30,830 nucleotides of DNA, from the NCBI GenBank assembly GCA_002420115.1, contig DIHK01000023.1, positions 1 through 30,830 on the forward strand. The letters run 5' to 3'. The position numbers and the translations under genes are program-made. Below are positions 15,634 through 25,000 of this stretch, piece after piece. The DNA is from Nitrospira sp. UBA5698. GTDB lineage: Bacteria; Nitrospirota; Nitrospiria; Nitrospirales; Nitrospiraceae. The first letter of the stretch is position 1. Each line of letters begins with the position of its first letter. The notes beneath the pieces are model-generated. The model had not been told where the DNA came from. It saw only the letters and a program-made list of their open reading frames with translations, and made no database searches.

Positions 15634-17262
15634 CTACACGCTCTTGAACTTCGTGACTTTAGCAAACAGGATGGCTGAGAACGGGATGAATAAACCCAGG
15701 AGGAGCTGCACGATGAGGAGTTCCCCAAGCTGGCTGTAGTCGGCTGGGGTCTGAATTGTACCCGTTGCTTGGTCACGGACTGCCCTGGTGATGACAAAGA
15801 TCTCATTGAGATATTTTGTACCCAACTGGCCCAGCGAGAGTGCCAGGTTCGTGAAGGAGGCCATCACGGCAAAAAACGTGGCTTTCAGATTCGCCGGAGC
15901 CGAGTTGGCGATCCAGGCCAGCATGGGAATCATGGAGATCTGCACGAGCGGTGACTCCAACGCTGTATCGATCAAGGCGATGAATCTTGCATCGACGATT
16001 CCCCCGGTGAGACTGGCCGTCCATTCATGCAGTCCGTAATACATCCCTGTAATCGGCAGGGCGAGAACCGTCCCTACGATGGTGAGAAACCCGACCACAT
16101 AAGCAATCGACCGCTCGGCCATGAAGCGACGAAAGACAAACATGCCTACCAATGCCACGATGCCGCCGATGAGCGACAGCACCGAGAGAAACTGTTGATC
16201 GAATTTGAGATCGTCGATCATCCACCAGGTGGCGCCAGGACCAGACCCCGGAATGGCGCGCAACGAAAAAACCACCGCGGCGGTGCCGACCAACGTGAGT
16301 CGCTTATCCGGCTCCAACTCCTGCATGAGCCGCGACATCAAGAACAGCACGATCGTCATAGAGCCGGCAAACACGATCTCTTCCCGGTATGGGAATCCAC
16401 CAAGACCCACCGTCAACGTGAACAGCACAAAGGCCATGCTCCCGCCGAGGATCCACCAATTGGGCTTTGTGGGTTCCGACTCCGTATCACGCACATTCAC
16501 CATCTGTCCCGCCTGCTCCGGCGAGAATCCTTGTTGAACCAACCGATGTTGTTGTCGACGGCTCAACACCCAGGCCAACCCCACGCCGAGCACCGAGACG
16601 AAAGGAATGCCCATCGCCATCAGGTAGATCCGCTTGTAGAGTTGAATAAGGTCAGCCTGCGGCAGCCCCTCGGTTCCGCTGAAGACATACACATTCACCA
16701 ATGCGACCGTAATCCCGCCACCGACAATCGCCACACGGCCAAGCGTCTGCATCGTGGTGTGCATGAGCTTACGTGTCTGGTCGTCAAAGACCCGTCCCTG
16801 GTCGTCGACTCGAGGAACGGCCTCGACCGTCATGGCATCAGCCACCGCATCCTGAACGACATACCCGATGGGGGCCAGCAACACGCTGATCACATACCAC
16901 ACCTCCGCCGGAAGGATGGCCGTCATCAGCTCACGGTCGCCAATCAACAGTGCCATGATCCCCAGACTGACCGTGAGCAGTCCGGCCCCCAACCCGACCA
17001 GCCAACTCTTCCACCGCCAGAGCAGATCGACCATATGCCCAATCGGCATCTTGAGCGCCCAAGGAATCCCCGCCCAAAATCCAAGCGCAGCAAGGAACGA
17101 TGCGGATAATCCGAGATAATCCTTCACGAAAAACGTGCCGACGATCCCGGTGAGCCCGGAGATGCCATAGGCGACATAGACCATCAGCGGCGGGAGGTAC
17201 GACAGCCGCATGTCACGGCCAAGAGACAAAATATTGCGATCAATCCAATGCGCGATTGACAT
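15634..17262 (-). CDS. MFS transporter, folate-biopterin (BT1)-like
   Basis: This 542-residue membrane protein has about 12-14 hydrophobic segments. The N-terminal half (PPLMVYVAYGISGLTGIVGTFFVKDYLGLSA; GFWAGIPWALKMPIGHMVDLLWRWKSWLVGLG; VQDAVADAMTVEAVPR) resembles the BT1 group of major-facilitator transporters, which carry folates or pterins in protozoa and cyanobacteria. The substrate is not established here. It begins 8 bases after the ferredoxin/MBL stop, with AGGCG as ribosome site, so it is the last gene of a four-gene run. It is longer than typical 12-helix MFS proteins. Confidence 0.8.
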   Translation of the reverse strand: MSIAHWIDRNILSLGRDMRLSYLPPLMVYVAYGISGLTGIVGTFFVKDYLGLSASFLAALGFWAGIPWALKMPIGHMVDLLWRWKSWLVGLGAGLLTVSLGIMALLIGDRELMTAILPAEVWYVISVLLAPIGYVVQDAVADAMTVEAVPRVDDQGRVFDDQTRKLMHTTMQTLGRVAIVGGGITVALVNVYVFSGTEGLPQADLIQLYKRIYLMAMGIPFVSVLGVGLAWVLSRRQQHRLVQQGFSPEQAGQMVNVRDTESEPTKPNWWILGGSMAFVLFTLTVGLGGFPYREEIVFAGSMTIVLFLMSRLMQELEPDKRLTLVGTAAVVFSLRAIPGSGPGATWWMIDDLKFDQQFLSVLSLIGGIVALVGMFVFRRFMAERSIAYVVGFLTIVGTVLALPITGMYYGLHEWTASLTGGIVDARFIALIDTALESPLVQISMIPMLAWIANSAPANLKATFFAVMASFTNLALSLGQLGTKYLNEIFVITRAVRDQATGTIQTPADYSQLGELLIVQLLLGLFIPFSAILFAKVTKFKSV

Positions 17263-17270
17263 ACGCCTCG

Positions 17271-18152
17271 CTAGAAAGAGATGCCACGCCGTTGACGACG
17301 CGCGACGAGAGACTGCACCTGTGCGTGCATGTCCTCAGCTGAAAGACAGACCCGGTCCCCATGTCCGGCCAGCACCCACTTAAAACGATACGCGAGCATC
17401 TTCTCCAGCGATTCAATCAACGCCGCCTTGTTCCAAATCAGGCGAGTGGGGGCCTCCAGGGATTTCGTATGGGGATTCCACCAGAGATGATCGCCGGTAA
17501 AAAGAAACGTCTCGCGATAGAGTAATACCATACTCCCCGCCGTATGACCCGGCACGGGAATAATCTGGAAGTCCGATCCGATTTGGGTCGTCTCCTCTCC
17601 CTCAATGATCTGTTCCGCAGTGGACGCCGCTTGCACATCCGCTCGATGAATGATTCGCTTGGCGCCGAAATGCGCCGCATACTTGTCCGAGTCGGCGACA
17701 TCATCTTGGTGCGTGAGAAAGATATGCGCAATGCCGCCCCGACGTTCGAACACCTCAACGAGATGTTTGAGATAACGGGGAGAGTCGATCAGCCAATTCC
17801 CATCCGGATGTTCAATCAGAAAACTGTTGGCCCCGAAGGACTTCTCCGAATTGAACCCGCAATAACTCACCCCATCCTCGATGGGTGATGGAAAGCTTCC
17901 CATCGCCGTTTGAGCCAAGGCTTTGTCGCTTTGCTCGGTCCCAATAGCTCCGACGGGACAGGTAAGCAGGGCCTGATAGGCTTGATGAATTTCTGGTCCA
18001 CTAACCGGCTGATGGCTGACGGCTGAATACCTCCCGATTTCTTCAAAACTCGCCGGCGCCAGCTGTCGACAGGTGTCGCAGTTGATACAGGTCGCATCGA
18101 CATAAAAGTTGCCGGGTATGTTGGAGTCCAGCCGTTTATTTCGGTCCGCCAT
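17271..18152 (-). CDS. Ferredoxin / metallo-beta-lactamase-fold fusion protein
   Basis: This 293-residue protein begins with a ferredoxin-like domain: Cys22, Cys25 and Cys28 (CINCDTC) with Cys65 (CPVGAIG), enough for one 4Fe-4S cluster. A metallo-beta-lactamase fold follows: THQDDVADSDKY at 147-158, VPGHTAGSM (His203), FTGDHLWW (Asp221) and LAGHGDR near the end. The usual HxHxDH is altered to HQDDVAD; I recall THxDDVADH in related ferredoxin-MBL proteins of cyanobacteria and plants, so part of this is a family trait, but the final His is Ser here. Start ATG 18150-18152 overlaps the glycosylase stop (TAATG). The upstream extension in the same frame to 18233 is inside the glycosylase gene. Function unknown; redox-linked hydrolase or oxygen-reduction chemistry is possible. 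Confidence 0.85.
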   Translation of the reverse strand: MADRNKRLDSNIPGNFYVDATCINCDTCRQLAPASFEEIGRYSAVSHQPVSGPEIHQAYQALLTCPVGAIGTEQSDKALAQTAMGSFPSPIEDGVSYCGFNSEKSFGANSFLIEHPDGNWLIDSPRYLKHLVEVFERRGGIAHIFLTHQDDVADSDKYAAHFGAKRIIHRADVQAASTAEQIIEGEETTQIGSDFQIIPVPGHTAGSMVLLYRETFLFTGDHLWWNPHTKSLEAPTRLIWNKAALIESLEKMLAYRFKWVLAGHGDRVCLSAEDMHAQVQSLVARRQRRGISF

Positions 18153-18796
18153 TACATGACCTGCTGTGCCTGCTTGCCCCGATCCGCCGCTCGCCAGAGA
18201 TACCAGGAGGCTACTGTACGATAGGGCTTCCACCGTTCGCCATACTGAAATACCTGTTTGGGGGTCGGCATCGAGCGGCGTCGATAGGCAATCCGAAATC
18301 CGTTTCGCACACCGAAGTCATCTACCGGAAGCACATCCGGTCGGCCCAATTGGAAAATCAGCAGCATCTCGACGGTCCAGCGTCCAATCCCTCGCACCGT
18401 GATCAATCGTTCGACAATCTCGTCATCCCCGAGTTTCTGGATCACGCGATTCGTCGGCACCGTACCATCGAGCGTCTTGGTGGCGAGATCCCGCAATGCC
18501 AAGATCTTCGACCTGGAGAACCCGGCGACTCTCATCGAGCGCATATTCAGAGCGAGAAGGTCGTCGGGACGAGGGAACTTCCGTCCGGGGAAGAGCGCCA
18601 CAAATCTCGTGAGGATACTCTCGGCAGCCTTGTCATGGAGCTGTTGGTGGGCGATCGCACGGACGAGGGATTCAAACGGCGACCGACGGATGTTGGGCTT
18701 CAGCGTACAGGCGCCGATGTCTTCCATCAGCCGGCGCATGACGGGATCGACTGTCGCCAGATACGCGACAGCGGGATCGCTACCCGATAGCGGCAT
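18152..18796 (-). CDS. DNA-3-methyladenine glycosylase II (AlkA type)
   Basis: This protein of about 214 residues belongs to the HhH-GPD superfamily. SPFESLVRAIAHQQLHDKAAESI is the typical N-terminal helix pair. LITVRGIGRWTVEMLLIF is the helix-hairpin-helix, and LPVDDFGVRNG carries the catalytic Asp (second D of VDD). It removes alkylated bases from DNA. ATG 18796 is chosen, with GAGG just upstream; a TTG at 18814 would add six residues. Its start lies inside the end of the RidA-like gene and its stop overlaps the next ATG, so four genes form one transcription unit. It lacks the extra N-terminal domain of E. coli AlkA. Confidence 0.9.
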   Translation of the reverse strand: MPLSGSDPAVAYLATVDPVMRRLMEDIGACTLKPNIRRSPFESLVRAIAHQQLHDKAAESILTRFVALFPGRKFPRPDDLLALNMRSMRVAGFSRSKILALRDLATKTLDGTVPTNRVIQKLGDDEIVERLITVRGIGRWTVEMLLIFQLGRPDVLPVDDFGVRNGFRIAYRRRSMPTPKQVFQYGERWKPYRTVASWYLWRAADRGKQAQQVM

Positions 18797-19163
18797 CAGC
18801 CTCGATTTCGACAAGCATATCTGGATCGATCAACCGCTTCACTTCAACCATGGTCGTCGCTGGCCTGATGGTACCGAAGACCTCTCCATGGGCTCGTCCG
18901 ACCTCTTGCCATTGATCGATGTTCGCCAGATAGATCCTGGTTCGCACCACATCAGACAAGGACGCACCGGCCTGCTGAAGGGCCGCTTCGATTGTCTTCA
19001 AGGTTTGAATGGTCTGCGCGTAAGGATCTCCTTTACCGACCAGCCCGGACGGGGTCATCGCCGTGGATCCAGACACCGCGACATGGGCACCCACCCGCAC
19101 CGCTCGTGAGTAGCCGATCTTCCCCTCCCACGGACCACCAGTTGAAATGTTCTGTCTCGCCAT
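18780..19163 (-). CDS. RidA/YjgF-family protein lacking the catalytic Arg
   Basis: This 127-residue protein has the Rid fold: VGAHVAVSGSTAMT, PYAQTIQTLKTIEAALQQAGASLSDVVRTRIYLANI and MVEVKRLIDPDMLVEIEADAAI. E. coli RidA uses Arg105 in ARSCVEV to hydrolyse 2-aminoacrylate; here the same place reads ATTMVEV, so the Arg is replaced by Thr. It therefore falls with the Rid subgroups of unknown activity. ATG 19163 follows GGAGG by 4 bases. Its 3' end overlaps the start of the glycosylase gene by 17 bases. It is the first gene of the RidA-AlkA-ferredoxin/MBL-MFS run. Confidence 0.88.
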   Translation of the reverse strand: MARQNISTGGPWEGKIGYSRAVRVGAHVAVSGSTAMTPSGLVGKGDPYAQTIQTLKTIEAALQQAGASLSDVVRTRIYLANIDQWQEVGRAHGEVFGTIRPATTMVEVKRLIDPDMLVEIEADAAIG

Positions 19164-19232
19164 GACGCCTCCGATTATCAGGATATTCAAACAAGACGCC
19201 AGCAAGTGAAGGGGGAAGACCTACTCTGTTCT

Positions 19233-19323
19233 GTACGTTGACTCCCTGAACGACGCGACCTGCCTCGCGAAGCAGCTTCGGCAAGGCGGGGAACGACGCT
19301 GGCGACCTGTTTCAACATCCTGT
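19233..19323. repeat. Diverged repeat copy with inserted hairpin
   Basis: Bases 19233-19258 match 8751-8776 in 21 of 26 positions and 19291-19323 match 8777-8809 in 25 of 33. Between them, exactly at the junction, 32 extra bases (19259-19290) form a near-palindrome: CCTGCCT pairs with AGGCGGG (one mismatch) around CGAAG-CAG-CTTCG. The repeat end touches the stop codon of the dehydrogenase gene. It separates that operon from the RidA-led one and the hairpin could act as a terminator. Confidence 0.6.
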
Positions 19324-20054
19324 TACATGACGATACCGCCGCCGGCTTGTATCGTCTGTCCTGTCAGCCAGCGCGCGTCTTCGCTGACGATGAACGCCAC
19401 CACATCAGCGATATCATTGGGAGTGCCGAGTCGCTTCAGGGGGGTCAATTGAAGACCGACCTGTCGGTACTCGTCGGTCATCATGCCGGTCTCCGTAAAC
19501 CCAGGCGACACCGTATTGACGGTTACTCCTTTCGGAGCCAATTCCTGTGCAAGCCCTTTGCTGAATTGCTCCAGGGCCGCCTTACTCCCTAAATAGGCCG
19601 TCGCCCCTGGAAAGCTCAGATGCGTTCCACAGGTGGAAATATTCACGATCCGCCCGCCGTCTTTGAGCACTCGCGCCGCTTCCTGCATCGCAAAGTACGG
19701 CCCCTTCGCATTCAGCGCGATCACGCTCTCAAAGTCCTCCTCCGTCGTCTGTTCGAGGGGCTTGGGCATAAATTTGCCGGCGTTATTCACCAGAATATCC
19801 AGCTTGTTGAATTGCCGCACGGTGTCAACCACAAGACGACGCGCATCGGCCACCTGCCCCATGTCGGCCTGGGTTGCAAGCGCTTTTCCTCCCTTGGCTT
19901 GAATCACTGTGACCACTTCCTTTGCCTTCTCCTCGCTCCGGTTGTAGTTCACCACGACAATGGCCCCTTCGTCCGCCAGCCGTTCCGCAATGGCCCGACC
20001 AATCCCGCTGGACGCACCGGTCACAATCGCCACTTTCCCGCTCAACGATTTCAT
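19323..20054 (-). CDS. Short-chain dehydrogenase/reductase (SDR)
   Basis: This 243-residue classical SDR has the NAD(P)-binding motif TGASSGIG near the start, NNAG (ILVNNAGKF), the active-site YxxxK (AYLGSKAAL) and the PGFTETGM tail of the family. At the usual catalytic Ser, 13 residues before the Tyr, the sequence has Thr (NISTCG), with a Ser one position earlier, so activity is likely but not certain. ATG 20054 has AGAGGAG 8 bases upstream; the open frame to 20219 runs into the nitroreductase gene. It is the last gene of the RND efflux operon, 19 bases after the nitroreductase. It may reduce a carbonyl compound; the substrate is unknown. Confidence 0.9.
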   Translation of the reverse strand: MKSLSGKVAIVTGASSGIGRAIAERLADEGAIVVVNYNRSEEKAKEVVTVIQAKGGKALATQADMGQVADARRLVVDTVRQFNKLDILVNNAGKFMPKPLEQTTEEDFESVIALNAKGPYFAMQEAARVLKDGGRIVNISTCGTHLSFPGATAYLGSKAALEQFSKGLAQELAPKGVTVNTVSPGFTETGMMTDEYRQVGLQLTPLKRLGTPNDIADVVAFIVSEDARWLTGQTIQAGGGIVM

Positions 20055-20073
20055 CGAATCAACTCCTCTGACT

Positions 20074-20664
20074 TCAATAGGGAATTCCCCATTGCCCGGA
20101 AAAGGTCCATTCTTCAATCGGACGGCGACTCCGCGGTTGAAGCTCCCGTTCTCGCAGTCGTTCGGGAAGGACATCCGGATTTCCAGGATAGCCGATTGCA
20201 ATGATCGCGACCGGCTCATACCCCGAAGGGATCTGCAGATCGGTTCGTGTTTTCTCCAGATCGAAGCCGGCCATCTGGCGAGCCATCAATCCGTGAACTG
20301 CTGCCTGCAGCACCAGATTCTGCGTGGCCAAGCCCGTATCATGAAACGCATGCCGATTCGGTCTCCCGTTGTCCTGAAAATTCATACTCGCGACTGAAAG
20401 CACCAAAACCGGTGCACGAAAAGCCCATCGGCGGTTGCCTTCCACAAGACAATCAAAGAGCCTGGTCCAATCCGTCTCCTGATCCTTCGTGGCCACGATA
20501 AATCGCCAAGGCTGTTCATTATTCGACGAAGGCGCCCATCGAGCAGCCTCGAACAATATTCGTAACAGATCGGTATCGACCAGCCGATCATCGAACGCGC
20601 GAGGGCTCCACCGACAGGCCAGTAATTCATGAATGGGGGGTTGGACCTGCCCCTGCTGATCCAC
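20074..20664 (-). CDS. Nitroreductase-family FMN enzyme
   Basis: This protein of about 196 residues has the nitroreductase fold: CRWSPRAFDDRLVDTDLLRILFEAARWAPSSNNEQPWRF binds FMN phosphate and ribityl, and HDTGLATQNLVLQAAVHGLMARQMAGFD plus AIIAIGYPG are typical of the second half. Such enzymes reduce nitro compounds, quinones or flavins with NAD(P)H. I chose GTG 20662-20664, one base after the stop of the channel gene, with AAAGGG as ribosome site; ATG 20685 inside that gene is the alternative. The junction reads TAACGTG, the same as at the next junction upstream. Its place in an efflux operon suggests it treats the same compounds the pump removes. Confidence 0.88.
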   Translation of the reverse strand: MDQQGQVQPPIHELLACRWSPRAFDDRLVDTDLLRILFEAARWAPSSNNEQPWRFIVATKDQETDWTRLFDCLVEGNRRWAFRAPVLVLSVASMNFQDNGRPNRHAFHDTGLATQNLVLQAAVHGLMARQMAGFDLEKTRTDLQIPSGYEPVAIIAIGYPGNPDVLPERLRERELQPRSRRPIEEWTFSGQWGIPY

Positions 20665-20665
20665 G

Positions 20666-22078
20666 TTAAGACCCTTTGTTCTCATCGGTCGGCGGATTCT
20701 CAGGGTTCCATCCGCCACCAAGTGCTTTATAGAGCTGCACGGTCGACGCCAATAGTAACCGGCGTGTACTCGTCAAGGCTAGCTCCGATTCGAAGAGACT
20801 GCGACGCGCTACCAGCACATCCAGGTAGTTCGCCAACCCTCCCTTATAGCGAAGTTCCGCCAGCTTGAGCGCCGACTGTAATGCAGCCACCTGTTGCTGT
20901 TGTGCCTCACCCTGCACACGAGCCGTCCGCACGGCAACCAGCGCGTCTTCAACTTCGCGAAAGGCCGTCAAAACCGTCTGTTGGTATTGTGCCAATGCTT
21001 GCTTGGCTTGTGCCTCAACGGCTTCTTGCTGGAAACCCAATACTTGCGCGTTAAGCAAGGGCGTCGCGATCGCGGCACTGAACACACCGAAGGAAGAGGG
21101 ATCGGTAAACAGCAACGAGAGGGAGGGATGCGCCACACCAAGTAAGCCGGTCAACGTCACTTTTGGGAATCGATCGGCTTTTGCGGCACCGATACGAGCC
21201 GTAGCCGCCGCCAACTGTTGCTCAGCCACCAAGATGTCAGGCCGTCTCTGGAGTAATTCAGAAGGCAGCCCCGCAGGAACAGCAGGAGGCACGATCTGTT
21301 CATCCAAGGAACGACCACGGGCGATGCTAAAGGGCTTCCGACCCAACAAGACGCTCAGGTGATTCTCAGCTTGGATCATTTGCCGTTCAAGCTCTGCGGT
21401 ACGAGCCGCAGCGTTCGCACGCTCTGCCTCAAACTGGTCCGCATCGAGTTTTGAGGTCATTCCCTGGCGCAATCGAGCCTGCGCGATGCGGACCGATTCT
21501 TCCCACGACTGCAAGGTCCGTTTCGCAACATCCAGCTGGAGATCGAACTGGAGCAAATTGAAGTAGGCTTCCCCGACGGCGCTGACCAGTTGAACGGTCA
21601 CGGCACGGCGGTTCTCCTCTTTGGATAACAGATCGGCACGCGCAGCCTCATTGGTCCGTCTGATCCGCCCCCACAGGTCGACCTCCCAGGCGAGATTGCC
21701 CAATAGATAATAGTTGAAGGGACTGGCAAATCCAGGGAAGAGGAAGTTCGCTTTACGGCCGGCGGGAAGGCTGGCCGCAAACGAGAGGCCTGGAATGTAG
21801 TCCGAGCGGGCAACGAGCGCCCTGGCCCGGAACTCCTCGACGGTCGCGACGGCCCGCTGAAGATCCCGATTTTCCACGAGCGCCGTCCGAATGAGTTGTT
21901 GAAGCTGTTCATCGCGAAGGAGCTCCCACCAGGGCAAGTTTGCCAAGGACGGCAGTTCGGATGAACCCTCGGCCATTCGGAAGCGATCCTCCCCGTCAGC
22001 CGGAGGCCGCTTGTAATTGGGCCCCATTGAACAGGAGAGGAGCAGCAATGACAGTCCAACAATCGCAATTATGCGCAC
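20666..22078 (-). CDS. Outer-membrane channel lipoprotein (OprM/NodT type)
   Basis: This 470-residue RND-type outer-membrane factor has a lipoprotein signal (IVGLSLLLLSCSMGPNYKRP), with Cys16 as the lipidation site and the GPNY(K)RP start of the NodT family. The two TolC repeats are visible, including LAWEVDLWGRIRRTNEAARADL and the GLPSELLQRRPDILVAEQQLAAATARIGAAKADRFPKVTLTG signature. It forms the exit duct for the pump encoded upstream. The start is GTG 22076-22078, one base after the pump's TAA, with GGAAGG as ribosome site. It belongs to the acrA-acrB-oprM type gene order. Confidence 0.93.
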   Translation of the reverse strand: MRIIAIVGLSLLLLSCSMGPNYKRPPADGEDRFRMAEGSSELPSLANLPWWELLRDEQLQQLIRTALVENRDLQRAVATVEEFRARALVARSDYIPGLSFAASLPAGRKANFLFPGFASPFNYYLLGNLAWEVDLWGRIRRTNEAARADLLSKEENRRAVTVQLVSAVGEAYFNLLQFDLQLDVAKRTLQSWEESVRIAQARLRQGMTSKLDADQFEAERANAAARTAELERQMIQAENHLSVLLGRKPFSIARGRSLDEQIVPPAVPAGLPSELLQRRPDILVAEQQLAAATARIGAAKADRFPKVTLTGLLGVAHPSLSLLFTDPSSFGVFSAAIATPLLNAQVLGFQQEAVEAQAKQALAQYQQTVLTAFREVEDALVAVRTARVQGEAQQQQVAALQSALKLAELRYKGGLANYLDVLVARRSLFESELALTSTRRLLLASTVQLYKALGGGWNPENPPTDENKGS

Positions 22079-22079
22079 G

Positions 22080-25000
22080 TTAGGCCTTCCCCTCTGGTGA
22101 TGGAGACTCAGTGAGCTGGGTCGCCTCAGTACCGGTATGACCTCTACCCTGAGACCATCGACGAATCAAGACATAGAATAGGGGAACAAAAAAGATGGCC
22201 AGGAATGTTGCCCCAAGCATGCCACCCAATACGCCGGTGCCGATCGACTGCCGGCTTGCCGCTCCTGCGCCACTGGCAATGACCATCGGAAACATACCAA
22301 AAATGAACGCCATTGATGTCATAATAATTGGTCGGAAACGCAGCCGAGCTGCTTCGACGACTGCCTCAAGGAGAGGGCGCCCTGCCTCATATCGGGTATT
22401 CGCGAACTCCACGATCAGAATCGCGTTCTTGGCGGTGAGACCGATCAGTGTCACCAAACCGATCTGGAAATAGAGATCGTTTTCGAAACCACGAAGCCAC
22501 ACGGCCACCAGCGCGCCGAAGATCCCGAATGGAACGGCCAAAATCACCGCAAATGGCACGACCCAACTCTCGAACTGGGCCGCCAGAACCAGAAAGACCA
22601 TCAACAACCCGATGACAAAGACCTGATTGGATTGTCCCCCGACCCGCCGCTCCTGGAAAGAAATATTGCTCCAATCGATGGCATACCCTTGAGGAACCAG
22701 CACCTCTTTCGCCACTCGCTCCAAGGCCTCCAACGCCTGGCCCGAGCTGAACCCGGGTGCAGCCGCCCCCAAGAGTAACGCCGTGTTGTACCCATTGAAG
22801 TGATTCACGGGATCCGGCCCGCTCTGGTATTCCGCCGTCACCAGCGTATCGAGCGGAATCATATTGACCCCGCGTGCACTCTGAGCCCTCACATAGATGT
22901 TCGACAGGTTCTGCGGTGTCGCACGAAACTCGGCATCGGCTTCCGTCTGCACATGATAGACACGACCGAACTTGATGAAATCGTTGATGTAAAAATTACC
23001 GAAGTACGCCTGGAGCGTATCAAAAATATCCGAAATCGGCACCCCCAACGCTTTTGCCCGCTCCCGATTTACATTAGCATAGAGCCTCGGTGAGGAGACG
23101 CGGAAATTAGTGCCGACCCGTCCGATCGCCGGCTCTTTCTGTGCCCGTTCGACGAACTGCTGCGCCACCATGGCGAATTTCTTGAAGTCGCCGCTGCTGG
23201 GATCTTGGATCTGAGCAGAGAACCCGCCGACAGAACCGACTCCACGAATAGCCGGTGCATTGAAGGCAAGGAGCAGGGCTTCCGGAATCTTCGCAAACTC
23301 TCCATACGCCGCACCGACCAACGCCTTCGCATGGTACTGAGGCTCAGGCCGTTCATCCCACAGTTGTAACGGGACAAACATAGTCGCCGAGTTCGGTCCT
23401 CTCGTCCCGAAGACGAAATTCTGCCCGGTTAAGGCATCGGTGGAATGGACAGCCGGAATGGCTTGGAAAAATCGCTCCACACGTTCGAGCACCGCAACCG
23501 TCCGCTGTTTCGAGGCTCCGTCAGGAAGTTGCGCGATCACGATGAAATAGCCCTGATCTTCCTCGGGCAAGAAGCTTTTCGGCAATTTCTCGAAGAGTCC
23601 GATCGAGGCGATCAGCAACAGGACGAAAACCGCCATGACACGAATCGGCCTCACAAGCAACCCACTCGTGGCCCGCGTGTAGCCCTGCTGAGTCCGGTTG
23701 AACAAGCGATCGAACCAATCCCAAAACCCACGCCGTCTCCCCTGGTGTGCTGTCAGCACGACACCGCACAGTGCAGGGCTCAGCGTCAGCGCGACAAACC
23801 CCGAGACCGTCACAGAAATGGCGATCGTCGCGGCAAACTGTTTATAGAGGGCCCCGGTAATCCCGCCGATGAAACCGACCGGAGCAAAGACGGACACGAG
23901 CACCAACACAATAGCGATGATCGGCTCAGTCACCTCGTTCATCGCCCGCTTCGCCGCCTCTTTCGCCGTCAACCGACCTTCCCGCATATGCCGTTCAACA
24001 TTCTCCACGACGACAATCGCGTCATCCACCACGATCCCGATCGCCAACACCATTCCGAAGAGCGTGATCGTATTGATGGAGAACCCAAGGGCATAGAGAC
24101 CAATGAACGTGCCGATCAGCGAGACAGGAACGGCCACGGTGGGAATAATGGTGGCCCGCCAAGTCTGGAGAAAGAGGTACACGACGAAGACAACCAGTAC
24201 CATCGCTTCCAGCAACGTCTTAACTACTTCCTTAATCGAAATCTCAATAAACCGCGTGGTGTCATAAGGCGTGTCGTAGGACACACTGGGAGGGAAATTC
24301 TTAGCCAGTTCATCCATTTGAGCCCGTGTGCGCCGTACAGTATCAAGCGCATTGGCGCCGGGGGACAACATCGTGAGGATGAACGTGGTCGGTTTGCTGT
24401 TCCATCGACCTTCGAGGCCATAGGCCTGGGCTCCCAACTCAATACGGGCCACGTCCTTGAGGCGTACCGTCGAGCCATCGGGAAGGGCGCGCACAATCAG
24501 TTCTTCAAAATCCTTGACCTCGGTCAAGCGGCCCTTGGTAATGATGGGGATCGTCAGCTCCGTCCCCTTTGGAGCCGGTTCACGCCCGATCGTCCCCGCC
24601 GGATAATCACGATTCTGCTCGCGGATGATGGCCGTGATATCACTCGGGGTGAGATCCAGCTTGGCCATCAAGAGCGGGTTCAGGATAATCCGCATACTGT
24701 AATTTTGCTGACCAAACACCAGCGCATCCCCGACGCCCTTGACGCGCTTCAGGTCATCGACGATCCGGAGCGTGGCATAGTTCGAGAGAAAGACTGCATC
24801 GTGCCGAGGATCGGTCGATTTGAGCGCCACCACCAGCACAAGATCGGGAGACATCTTCTTGACCGAGATGCCTTGTCGGACGACCTCCGGAGGCAGCTGC
24901 GGTTCGGCGAGTTTCTCTCGATTCTGTGTCTGGACTTGTGCAATGTCGGGATTCGTCCCGATTTCGAAGGTCAGCTTGATCGTGACGTGTCCGTCGTTAC

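Noticed and set aside
16027..17109. A 360-codon open frame on the plus strand
   Set aside because: Antisense to the MFS gene and of the same Arg/His/Gln-rich mirror-frame composition.
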